Positions 14,195 to 24,856 of a DNA stretch of 64,000 nucleotides are shown here, one piece after another. The notes beneath the pieces are model-generated. The model saw nothing but the letters and a program-made list of their open reading frames with translations, was not told where the DNA came from and ran no database searches. A program made the translations under genes and the position numbers. Within the stretch, counting starts at the first letter, position 1. The number at the start of each line of letters is the position of its first letter. Origin of the DNA: Pelecanus crispus (Eukaryota > Chordata > Aves > Pelecaniformes > Pelecanidae); NCBI RefSeq assembly GCF_030463565.1, contig NC_134655.1:4228372-4292371 (forward strand). Reading direction: 5' to 3'.

Positions 14195-14325
14195 TTTCTA
14201 ACTGGAACAGGCGAAGCGCAGGAAGGTTAATTGAACAATCCAGCCTCTCACAGCAAGGCAATGGAGAGTCAGGGACAGAATCCAAATCAGCTGACTGTAG
14301 TCCTGTGATCTCAGCACTAAATGGA
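14195..14325 (+). mobile_element. Ancient MIR-like SINE remnant
   Basis: The sequence carries GAAGGTTAATTGA, CTCACAGCAAGGCAATGG, GACAGAATCCAAATCAGCTG and GTAGTCCTGTGATCTCAGCAC in the order and spacing of a MIR-type 3' half (core followed by the tail that ends in a CTGTGCTCT-like block). Divergence is high, which fits an old insertion. Confidence 0.55.
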
Positions 14326-16899
14326 TATCTTCCTGTATTTACAATCCTCTTTCTCAGAGAAGTTTGTCCTGCCGGTGTGTACTCCAAAGAGTGACCAAAC
14401 CAGCCTGGGAGCCCCTGCTGCAGGAGCTCGTGCAGATGTGCAGGGAAGGTTGTTTCAGCAACAGCCTTCCCAGGCTTCTTCCAGAGGTCAGCGAACTTAC
14501 TGCCTTGTTTGGTTTTGGGCTCTTCCTGACTTTTAATTTAACCTGAAGGATTTGATTCATTGTGTCTCAGCAAGAAACTGTTTTCCTTAGAAGAGCTAAT
14601 CAAACTTTGATGAGGCCCTTGTGCAATGGCAAGACTGATGAGATACATTAAAGGTTAGGTGTGGAGCAAAAACCAAAGGGCAAAAACTCCTATTAGTTCA
14701 ATGGAATTCTGACTGGGTTTTCCACGCGTGTATCTTCCCACTCTTCTATCTCATATTTTAATGTGTTTGTGTAACTACCTCAGTATCCTGGAAGAGGGAA
14801 ATGGTAACCTCTCCCACGCTTTGCTTAGCTTCTCTTTGTTTGCCAATATCACCATGAAAGAAACATGTTTCTCTGGCTCGCTGCAGTGCGCCCTTCCATC
14901 GGTGCTTCATCGGGCTACAGAACCGTAGCTTCCACTATGAAGTGGGCAGATTAAAGCAATTAAGACATGTTTTCTGCCTACACCATAGACAACTAAAACC
15001 CGGAACTCATCAACCAGGCAGTCATCCAGACCAAGAACCTAAGAAGATTCAAAAAGGGATTAGAAATGCATACAAATACAGTCCACCAAAGAATCCTAGC
15101 AAGCTGGCACCCAGGACACCTCCATGCTAACCCTTTCTGTACCAGCGCTGCTCAGATCTCTTTAACAGTGCCACAGCCTCAGCTCTACCTGATCAGCCCT
15201 GGGTTGCACATGCACCCACAGACCGGATGAAAATGATGGTTTTGATGGCAAGAGCTGGGAGATGGGCAAGGAAGAGAGTTTGTCCTGCAGGCACGCAGGA
15301 GTTACCATGTGTGTGGGAAATGGAAGCTCTCAGCTGACGGTGCAGACCCGAGACCCCCACTTGAATACTTGCGTGCTCAGCAATCCTTGCTTTCTTACTC
15401 CCAAAACTCTTCAGCAGTGGAGACGTCACAGCCCCCCTAGGCAGCTTATTCTAGGATTTCATATCACTGCTGCTGGAAAGCATTCTTAAATTCATAATGA
15501 TAAACTTCTGAAAAACAGATTAAACTACATGCGGATCTCTGAAGGCAAAAAATGAGCTACAATGTGGGGACACGGACTAGCCTGCAAGTCCCTATGGTAT
15601 GGTCTTTACACTGTCCCCTGGGCCACCCAGGACGAGTCACATCAGGCTAGAACAGCAGAGTAGGTGACCTTCAGACCCACTGTAATACGGCAGTTCTTAC
15701 GCTTCCACAAAAATAACAAGTTCACAGCAATTGCCAGACAGCAGGTCAGTTTTTCCAGCTGATCCTCTGTCTTATTATGTAAGATACACTGTTTGATTAT
15801 TGCCCTCTGCTAACCTCTGCATAAATTAGCCGTTAAGGACTAGAACAGCAATTATTACCGAAAATTCAATCAGTGTTTAACTGATTTTTAATACATCATC
15901 ATGTGTAGGTCAAAGTGCATTAACCTGCTTGAGCCTATTGAAAAAGATTTCATTAATGAGCTCCATACAACCTAGCAACAACACTATAGAAAAGGAGCAG
16001 TGGTCCAGGAGATGGGAGGGTTGGGGAAAATTAAGTGTAAACTTAACTTCGCAACTTCAGCACTCCCCAACGCTGTATTTAGGAGGGGACATTATCCATT
16101 ATTTCACCTACAAAGGAGGTTTTATCTTCTACATGGTTTCATCTCTACTCTGCTTTGGCTGACACATGTTCCAAAGCTCTTGTTCATGAGGCGCTAGTGA
16201 CATGCGAGGCCAGAGCAGGTGACCCATACCTTTCCCTTTCCCACAGAAACATCACTTCGCCAGTGTTTGATGCTCACGGTCACAAGCCGCCTTGCAGAAA
16301 TGTTGCCAGTCAATAGTATCCAAGGTTTGAAGTTTTGGAAACTGCTGACACACTGGTCTGTGACTTTGCTTGGGGCACACTTGGACAGTGCGGTATCAGG
16401 GAAGGAAATGTCTTACACCGTACAAATATTACGGGACGGATCCACTCCAAAATCAGATTAATCCCTTAGGGGTAAAACATGCCAACAAATGGGGTTTCAA
16501 GCTCTTGAAACTGCAAGAGGCTCACAGAAAACCCCACAGGTGGAAAGAGACACATTAATTCAGCACTTAATCCAGTCCTGTAACACATCCACAGTCTGTC
16601 ACATAATGCTGGATTCGAAGGTAGGATTTAGGAGACTCTGTGATATCACTAGATAAGTTCATTGCAAGGCTATAGCTGTGCCAATCTTAACTTCACATCA
16701 GAGCAAACCACGTGAAGATCTTAGTGCACTACGTATGCTCTTGCAGTAGTACCACTGGCTCCAAAACCGTGTCTCAACAAGGTCTAGTGAGAGGAAAAAA
16801 AAATTAGAATATAGCAAAAACTGTAAGGCTGCCTGCAACCAGCAGCACCTATACAAAGGCCTTTAACATCTCTTCTACCCTCACTCTCTCTACATATCT
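14326..16899. other. Non-coding, no gene recognised
   Basis: Short chance open frames only, apart from the probable CR1 remnant at 15415-15515. Confidence 0.65.
15415..15515 (-). mobile_element. Probable ancient CR1 fragment
   Basis: On the minus strand this resembles the internal part of the CR1 3' region. On the plus strand it reads CACAGCCCCCCTAGGCAGC then TTATTCTAGG, followed by an AT-rich stretch that fits the reverse complement of the CR1 block before the GGTTGCCCAGAG motif. No tail is preserved. The match is by eye and diverged. Confidence 0.45.
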
Positions 16900-16931
16900 G
16901 TATATGTATGTATGTATGTATATATCTGTAT
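16900..16931. repeat. TATG/TATC microsatellite
   Basis: Short ATGTATGTATGTATGTATAT-type repeat immediately 5' of the CR1 fragment at 16938. Confidence 0.75.
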
Positions 16932-16937
16932 CTAACA

Positions 16938-17216
16938 AGAAGGTATAGAAAAGATGGAGCTAGACTCTTCCAAGAGGTGGACAGTGAAAGGTAACAGACA
17001 CAAACTGAAAAATGGGGAATTCTGATTAGATATCACTTATTTTCATGAGGATGGTCAAACACTGAAATGGCATCAGAGATCTCCATTTCTGGAGATATTG
17101 TTAATTGAACTGAACCATGTCCTGAGTAACCTGCTATGAACTGGCCCTGCTTTGAGCAGCACGTTGGACTCGATAACCTCCAGAGGTCACTCCCATCCTA
17201 AATTATTCTATGATTT
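16938..17216 (+). mobile_element. CR1 fragment, older copy, 3' end
   Basis: This is a diverged CR1 3' end. It contains AGATGGAGCTAGACTCTTCC, a GGTCAAACACTG block, the GGAGATATT block, CTGCTTTGAGCAG, GTTGGACTCGATAACCTCCA and the tail ATTATTCTATGATTTT. Many substitutions and small deletions make it clearly older than the copy at 21875-22483 and of a different CR1 subfamily (CTCCAGAGGTC type). A TATG microsatellite lies immediately upstream. Confidence 0.88.
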
Positions 17217-20200
17217 TTCCTGGGTATATTTGGGACCATACCATAGGGCCTTAGTAAATATTAATACATGTTTATAATACTTAAGCTGATTCTCTGCACC
17301 GATCAAGAATAGAGGCAGACTGCCAGTGCTCAGCTAAGATGAATAATAACACTACTCACAAAACACCCACAACGGTCAGCATCCACACTGGAGAGCTTTA
17401 CAATCAGAAACCTCCTCCAGTGCACTCTCTGAACACTGCATCCACCATGGTCTCAGTGTGTTCAGGAAGATACTACACATATCCTGCTGTGCTCAACAGA
17501 CCAGGACCCTGGGACTACGAACAACTGGTTCCATAGTGAAACCTTCTAGAATATGATGCTCTGGAAGAAAGATTACTGGGGCTAAAAATCAGAAGGATTT
17601 TTTTAATCCTACAGGATCTCAAAATGCATCTCATTCTATCTGAAGGGCTAAGGCTTCAACTAGGAGGGCAATTTGAGTGCACTCAATCTTAGAGAGCACT
17701 GTGAGAGACTAGGAGTACTTACATATACTAGAATAGTTATGATCTGATGATTTAAAGTGCTCTCTATTGATGCCCAGAGGTATTTTTGGGCCCGTACTTT
17801 CTTCACTGACTGACTGTTTTCATGTAGTTGTTTTGCCAACTACTGACAATCTGTTTAGAAATATCAGGGAACACGAAATCTGGAGGTGTATCAGTGTGTG
17901 AGCGTCCACCCCAAAACCTCTGCAAAAATAACCTTCAGGAATGGCAATCGGCCAGAGATGCAGTTTGAAGCCAGCTAAGATATGAATAAATATTCATGGC
18001 AGCTAAGGTTTTTGGATTTAATGCCATTCTGCTAATGCAGATAAATATTCAGATTTCCTTGGCTTCTAGACTAAACCCGGTTTAAAAGAGAAATCCATAC
18101 AATACCATTCAAGTAACGTTGCCGCCGCTGGTAGGGGTTTGGGGGGAGGTGGAACAGGGTTGTTACCGTAATTTTTGAAGACCAAGATGATATCTCTGTA
18201 ATTCAAACGTCTACATCAGAAAGCAGATGCAGGAAGATTCACATTTCCCAATGGACTCTGGATCAGAGCTGCCCCATGGCAGAGAGACGGGTCTACCTGT
18301 ACTATACTGTTCAGCACCATGCTGTGCTTTTACCTACAGGACTGTATTTCACTAGCAGGTAAAGCACCTCCCACTTATTGTGACATCTTTGCAATGAACA
18401 ATATAATCCAAAGCTAAGATTTTACTACTGTTACTCCTACCTACCGTGCAGCCTTCTCTGCCCTAAGGCAAATGTTTATGTGGTATGAACCCCAGGCTCA
18501 GAGTTGAGCGTAATCGACTCTGAAGTGATGATTACCTTCGCAAGAGTCAGTTTACACAAGTGATATATAGTTGAGTTAGACTTCACCGTGCTATCGCAGC
18601 TGTTAACCACGTTACAGCAGCAGATCTACGTAACCACCTAACTAGGCTAAAGCAGGGCTTTCCTCTCCAGCCAACCAAGAAGCGATAGTTACGTCCTGTC
18701 TCCACCACAAATTCCAGTCACATCACAGGCAGAAGGGACCTCAGAAGAAGTTACTCAGAGGGAAGCAGAATGAAAGAAAATTATTTCCCTTCCTCTGCAC
18801 ATTCACAAGCAAAAGGGTAACTGTGCTCTATAGCCCATTATTAAAACTCTTTGCAGCTACCCACACCATCAGACTCTTGCACACCAGCTGGATGCTAGCC
18901 AAGGCTCTAACTGGGGGACCACTGACGAGTCACTTCACTCTCTCAGATACAAGTCAGGAGCCTAATTCACATGCTCCAGAACATGAACTTTTAAATTGTT
19001 TTCAACACACCTTCAGACTTCATGGAAGGAAACGAACAAGATGACAGATGGAATAGTTGTTTTTTCTTTTTTCACAAAACAGCTCTCAGTCTGCATTATC
19101 TCATTGCTTCTTATTTCTTCTGTGCCGTACTTTCCTTTCTTTAAGTCTACGTAGACTGAACAACTTGTACTTTCTCTTCCCTCTGGTGACCGCAGTTTCT
19201 GTAAAAGGTTAATTAAGGAGGGCAGGTAACTCCTGAACAACTCTAGCTATCACACTTGTAGCTGGCCAAAGAGGGGCAAGAGGAAAGGAATGGGAAGAGC
19301 AAGCGCAGCCACATGGCAGGGATAGGCCAGGGTCTTTTGCGCAATCTTTCAGTGGCCTTAAGCAAATCCCTTCCCTTATACGTTGCTATACAGCTAAGTA
19401 ATATTAAATTGAGCAGGCTTCTGGCAAGACTTCCAAAGTACAAGGCTCAGCTACCAACACACAGGTTTGAGGCATCAAAGCACTCTGGAATTCAAGGTGT
19501 TCAGCTCTCTTAGACATCAAACATAAATTTAAAAAGGCAAATGAAGATAAATATAAACAGAATGAGCATATTTATGATCCCTAGTTAAGAAGCGACCTTC
19601 AACGTAAGAGCTATTAGAATAGCCCTACCCATTCAGCTCCTCAGCCTCTCTATCTTTTAAAACATATACTGGAGACCACAGCAGTCAACACATTTATTCT
19701 CGCCGTTAAAATATACTTATCCTAAGCTGAGTTTTTGTATGATCCTGACGATTCTCACTCAAATGAGAATTACTTGAAGACACAAAGACCGCAAGTTTCA
19801 CCTTTGTGAAGAAAACTATTTACAAGTGGGGATACAATACTTTGTTAGAACAGTTACTTCTTAAACAAAAGCAAAAAAGATGGTATGTGTTCAGCAGCCA
19901 GTAAGTCATCCCTGCCGGGATCTCTCTCGGTGTTAGCGACTTTGCTACAACAAACTTTCTATGTGACCTCAGCGCTCGCTCTCTCTGTTGGACAGAGTGT
20001 GCCCAGAGTTTGCCAGAAGAGAAAACCTAAATGCTGCACTGGAGTGACAGTAACAAGGGCAAATGGGAGCTTTGCACCTGATCCCAGGGGAGGGGGGGCC
20101 AATTTAACCTTCCATCTTGTATCAGCAGAAGTTCACAGCGCTCATCTCCATTTCTAATATTCTGTTCACCGTTACCAATCTCTTAAACTGCTCAGCCTGC

Positions 20201-20499
20201 TTGATGGTGTTCCCTTAAACTAGGGCATCGGATCTAACCCAGGAATGGTTAGACAGGCAGATGGATTACGTCACTGGCAACACGAGGACTTTTAGGCTGC
20301 GATTGGCTTCAAAGGGAGCCCGTTCCAACTATTCTCTTCCTGTGAGTCTGGAAGTGATTCATGCAAAGACAGTCAAGATCATCCCACCGGGCCTTCAGAT
20401 TAAAAATAACAACAAGGCAAAAGTTGGGAGATGTTTCATCTGTGAAAAGCAACTAATCTTAAGCTATTGGAAGAGGAAATCACTTAAGGTACACTTAGC
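17217..20499. other. Non-coding, no gene recognised
   Basis: No exon was recognised. Around 17980-18070 there is unique AT-rich sequence with an inverted ATGAAT/ATTCAT pair. The base composition changes sharply at about 20.5 kb into CpG island 1. Confidence 0.65.
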
Positions 20500-20582
20500 A
20501 TGGGAATGAACTCAACTTGGCCCAGAGGGCAAGCAGCGCGGCTCCCCGGTGGCTCACCACGAGGAGCCTGCAGACCCCTTGG

Positions 20583-20614
20583 CCTCGCACCCTCCCTTGC
20601 CTCGCACCCTCCCT
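20583..20614. repeat. 17-bp tandem duplication at island 1 edge
   Basis: The unit CCTCGCACCCTCCCTTG occurs twice in direct succession, the second copy lacking its last bases. It lies at the left edge of CpG island 1. Confidence 0.7.
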
Positions 20615-21325
20615 TCCCGCACAGACAGAGCCGGCGGCGCGGCACCCGCGTCCTCCCCACCGCAGCCAGGCCCAACCAGCAGCACCAGGCACGTGCAGGA
20701 ACGCTTTCCATACAGACAATATTCCCTGGAGCCTCACGCTAACCACATCCCCCAGAACAGGAAGAGAGGGGTTGGGGTGGTTTGAAGGCACAGATTTGGC
20801 AACTATCGAGGAGACCTGGGCAGCTGACAAACAGCTCAGGGGCTCTCCCCAGCTCCCGACCCGCAGCCCCACACGGACCCCCTGGCTGGGCTTTGTTGCG
20901 GCGGCTGTAGGCTGGGGAAGCCGGTTGCAAGGAGCCTGCCTTTCCCTTTCCACCCAGGTCAAGCCGTGCCTGGGCACGCAAGGTAAAAAAGCAAAGGACA
21001 GACCTTCTCTCTGGCCTCTTCGCGCTGGGGAGGCTGCGCCCGTCCTCCCGGCCGCGGCTGCCGGCGGGATGCCGCGCCTCACCAGCTCCACATTGAGCTG
21101 CCTGCCGGCAGCCTCTCCGATTTTTTCTCCCCCTCCTCCCTCTCTTTTCAGGGCAGGGAGGGGGGCAAAAAAAAGCGGGGGGACGGGGACACCTTTCTGT
21201 TATTATTCTTCTAATATATTCTGGGGGCTTGTGGTTCCTGCAAGCAGGCGGAAGTGAAACCCCTTTTCGCCCCCCTCCTCCTTCCGCGATGCTCCGGGGC
21301 TGGGTGCAGCCTGGCAGCGGCCGGC

Positions 21326-21395
21326 GGGCCGCCTCGGTGGGCCGCCTCGGTGGGCCGTCTCGGTGGGCCGTCTCGGCGGGCCGTCTCGGCGGCCC
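21326..21395. repeat. 14-bp GC-rich minisatellite in CpG island 1
   Basis: About five tandem copies of a unit close to GGGCCGYCTCGGYG. The first two copies carry CGCCTCGGTG, the next CGTCTCGGTG and the last two CGTCTCGGCG, so single-base changes run in blocks along the array. Every unit contains several CpG sites. Confidence 0.8.
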
Positions 21396-21874
21396 CCGCA
21401 GCCCCGCCGCTCCCGGGCCCCCGCAGCCCCCGGCGGCAGCGGCATCCCGGGCTGCCCCGCTCCCGCGGCCCGCCGGGCGGGGTGGGGAGGCGGTGAAAGG
21501 CAGAGGTTGCTTTGGAGGGGAAAAAAGGGGGAAAAGCATTTTCTTCACGCCGCTGAAGGGGAAATCTGCCCGCGCTCGGCCGGTGGAGCCCGCCCGGCTG
21601 GGGGCGCGGGGGCCCGGAGGGGCCCGGGCAGCCGAAGCCGCCGCTGTGCCCGCGGGGCTGGGCGGCCCTGAGCGCCCGGGGCCGGCCCTCGGAAGGCCCA
21701 GCCGGGCAGAGCTGGCGGCGGTTCCCGCAGCGCCGGGCGGGCAGGGCCGGCAGCGCAAGGGGAGCAGCTGCAAAATGCAGTTTAATAGAGCGCAGCTGCT
21801 GGCTCCGCAGTGACATCCTGTGGTGCGCGGGCACCGCTGCTGCTGGCCAGCTCGGCTCGCTGGGTACCAAGCTC

Positions 21875-22483
21875 CGGGGCTGCAGCCCCAGCAGCGCGGC
21901 CGGCGGGGCGAGGGAGGGGATTCTGCCCCTCTGCTCCGCTCCCGTGAGACCCCACCTGCAGCCCTGCCTCCAGCCCTGGGGCCCTCAGCACAAGGACATG
22001 GAGCTGTGGGAGCGGGTCCGGAGGAGGCCACAGAAATGACCCAAGGGCTGGAGCCCCTCTGCTGCGGGGCCAGGCTGGGGGAGCTGGGGGTGCTCAGCCT
22101 GGAGAGGAGGGGGCTGCGGGGAGGCCTGAGTGCGGCCTGGCAGCGCTGAAAGGGGGCCTATAGGAAGGATGGGGACAATCTTTTTAGCAAGGCCTGTCGT
22201 GACAGGACAAGGAGTAATGGATTTAAACTAAAGGAGGGGAGATTTAGACTGGACATAAGGAAGAATTTTTTTACCCTGAGGGTGATGAAGCACTGGCACA
22301 GGTTGCCCAGAGAGGCGGTGGAGGCCCCATCCCTGGAAACATCCCAGGCCAGGTTGGACGGGGCTCTGAGCAGCCTGCTCTGGTTAAAGCTGTCCCTGCT
22401 CGCTGCAGGGGTTGGGCTGGGTGGGCTCTAAAGGTCCCTTCCAACCCAAAGCATTCTGTGATTCTATGGTTCTATGGTTCTAG
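21875..22483 (+). mobile_element. CR1 non-LTR retrotransposon, 5'-truncated 3' end
   Basis: The 609-bp segment follows the avian CR1 3' region throughout. It begins near GGGCTGCAGCCC, passes through the conserved GTGAGACCCCACCTGCAG block, the TTTAGACTGGACATAAGG block and the GGTTGCCCAGAGAGG block, and ends in the CR1 tail with tandem ATTCTATGGTTCTATGGTTCT. CR1 copies are normally 5'-truncated and end in a short direct repeat rather than poly-A, as here. The good fit over the whole length suggests a fairly young copy. It sits directly against CpG island 1 and its own 5' half is CpG-rich, so the true island edge is blurred. The ends are judged by eye and could move by 10-20 bp. Confidence 0.92.
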
Positions 22484-24748
22484 GACCCGCCAACCACTGC
22501 TGCAAGTTACGTGTCACCCACTGACTGTGTCCCCAGCACGGTGCACTGTCAGGGGGTTTGTTCAGCAACCTAAATCACTATCAGTAGTTTTGGTTTAAAC
22601 CAGTCTTCTGCCTTACGCTGCTGCAGAGCTGCTCTGTTTCTAACAGGTAACTGGCTCTCGGGCACTGTGGGGATTTGTGCTTTATAAGTGTGTAGCATCT
22701 TCCACAGCACATTATAGAACAGAGAGGGCTCAGATCTAAATACTGCAGCTGGCCTCGTGCCTAGACTGAGGAGCAGAGAGTGAGAGAGGCACCAAATGAA
22801 CATCCAGCTAACTAAGGCAAATGTTAATTTCTTAATTCAGCATGTGTCATCATGTTGAAACAGACTTGCAGAACATCTCCCCCAGCCAAGCAGCACGGGA
22901 GTAGAGATGAGGCAGTGAAACCCAGTCCCTCTCTGAGTCTTAGCTACTCTGGAGAGTTCCCCTGTCCACCTTCCCTGTCACACAGCACACTGGGGTGCTC
23001 CAACGACCTGTGGCAGAAAGGGCAAAAAGAGAGAGAGCTGAGCACGTGGACCAAAAGACCACAACCATAGGCAGGAGGAAAGCATGGAGTCAACACTTAA
23101 CAGGCATAGCTGAGCTAACTGGATTCCAGCTTACAGGGATGCCACTAGTAATGAGGATTTGGTGGCATCAACCTTAAAATGTCTCCGCAGCCCCTGGCAA
23201 GCTTGGTGAGATCCATGCCACCATGTTTACAATGCTCACATTGCCCAGATCAGAAAGATCAAGGCTAGCCTGGGCAGGCCTGAACACACAGCAACTGAAA
23301 CTCCTGATAATTGTTTGGAGGCCTGTGGGTGCTGGCGGTAGATGGCTTGGAAAAGGCTCTTCTAAACTCTACTACAGGAGTAACTCACATCAGATGATGC
23401 AGATGTTCACAGGAGATGACTGGGACACTCTTTACTGAGGTCTCTGTTGCCCCCAGAAGCCACCTGCTCACAGCATCATGGTGGAACTTAACCCCTGTAA
23501 AATTCTGGCGCTGCCCCTTCTTCCTTGTGGGAAAAGAGAAATGGTCACTGATGCTGACATCTGGTTTGTCCGGTGGCACATTTAGGACCTGCGCTTCTGG
23601 ACTCATCTCTGTGCTCAGTTTTGCGTTCAACATTTCCTTCACATCCCAGCAGCAACGGAGTGCTTAGTCAGCTGGCTGCATCTGTCCCACAGCCGCGGGG
23701 CGTCTGCGGCCTCCGCACTGCTAGTGGATGGCTGAACAGCCCTGTCAGCAGAAATGCCCTCTTCCAGGTGGGACTGGCCAGAAGATCGCACCTCATCCTA
23801 AGGGTGCACGCCTGGACACACTGATGCATGAATTTGTGTCTTGCAGCTTAATTACTGCAACTCCCTCTGCTTTGAAATAAACCACAGCTCGTGTAAAATA
23901 CAGCAGATGTCTGCTTAGCAATGGAGAGCAGCCTGGTGCTTTGCTCGCCCTAGTTTCTCACTAAGTACAGGCTTTGGTCTTCTTTTCTGATATTCAGAGC
24001 CTCTCATAGTCTTCTTCCACAGCCAGCTCCTTCGGCACTGCAGCCATTGCCAAAGGGGTAAGACAAGACCAGGAGTTTCACCTTTCCCAGGCAGTATTTC
24101 TGCACTATGGAACTTATTTTGCCTCACGGAGATACAAATAACCCAGATCTCAACGCATTCAGAAGTAAGAGCAAAACTTCTCTCCTCAGCTTCATTTCTT
24201 CACGCAGAAACATGCAGAGAATGCTAGTACCCAGCCCAACAAATCCAAGCCCTATAAACTAATCAAGCTATTCCTCTTATGGGCTAGATAGAAAGCAAGG
24301 CAGAGAAGGAAACAGCTTTTTTCTATTTTAAAATACTTGGGAGGCACACAAGTCCCCACAGAGATGGGAGCCATCTAAATATATATAAAGACATAGCGAG
24401 ATAAATGAATCCATCTGTTGTAATCTAGCAGTTTCATAAAACCAATGAAAAAAATTGACAGTTTCATGAAACCACTAAAGCGCTATTGATACTTTCAAGT
24501 TTTTAAAATTCTTCTCCAATGTGTATGAATGTAGGAAATCAACCATTCCCGGTCAGATTCCTGAAATGAACAGAAAAGGAACAAGACTGTGCAAGAAGCT
24601 GATGCGAACAAATCCACAACGTAATTAAAGCAAGTTCCCATTAACAATCTAACACAGACTATTAGAAATCCCTCCTCGCACCCCAAAATACCTTTCTGAT
24701 TTCCATGATATGTCAGCACAGACATCCACCACTACCCTTCTTCCGTCG

Positions 24749-24856
24749 CAGGGATCTCAAAGCATCTCACAGATGGTGCTTAAATGAAGCCTTACAACAC
24801 CTCCATTCTATTTCTCCACAGGGGAAACTGCGAGGCACAGAGATTTGCTTGTCGAC
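24749..24856 (+). mobile_element. Ancient amniote SINE (MIR/CORE-like) remnant
   Basis: The order of motifs is typical of old MIR-type SINEs: GATCTCAAAGCATCT, then AGCCTTACAACACCTCC, then GGGGAAACTGCGAGGCACAGAGA. These match the remembered consensus order (GATCTCAAAGC, CCTCACAACACC, GGGGAAACTGAGGCACAGAG) with moderate divergence. No tail is recognisable. Confidence 0.6.

Larger units (their letters stand above)
20500..21874. promoter_or_regulatory. CpG island 1, promoter of unknown or divergent transcript
   Basis: About 1.4 kb of CpG-dense sequence starts abruptly at 20.5 kb from AT-rich flanks and ends where a CR1 copy begins. No coding exon was recognised beside it on either strand. A fair minus-strand donor, GCTG|GTGAGG (GT complement at 21081-21082), and a plus-strand candidate, CAAG|GTAAAA near 20984, are both present, so direction is unsettled. 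In mammals the gene divergent to CHRDL1 is, from memory, PAK3, whose 5' exons are non-coding; a minus-strand promoter here would fit that order. An lncRNA promoter or an orphan island are alternatives. Confidence 0.45.

Noticed and set aside
1..20499. PAK3 coding exons on the minus strand
   Set aside because: I looked for the start of PAK3 and its early coding segments in reverse complement and found none; only the synteny argument remains.
20739..22031. 430-codon minus-strand open frame across CpG island 1 and the CR1
   Set aside because: It runs through the CR1 in reverse and a GC minisatellite; the composition is explained by the CpG island.
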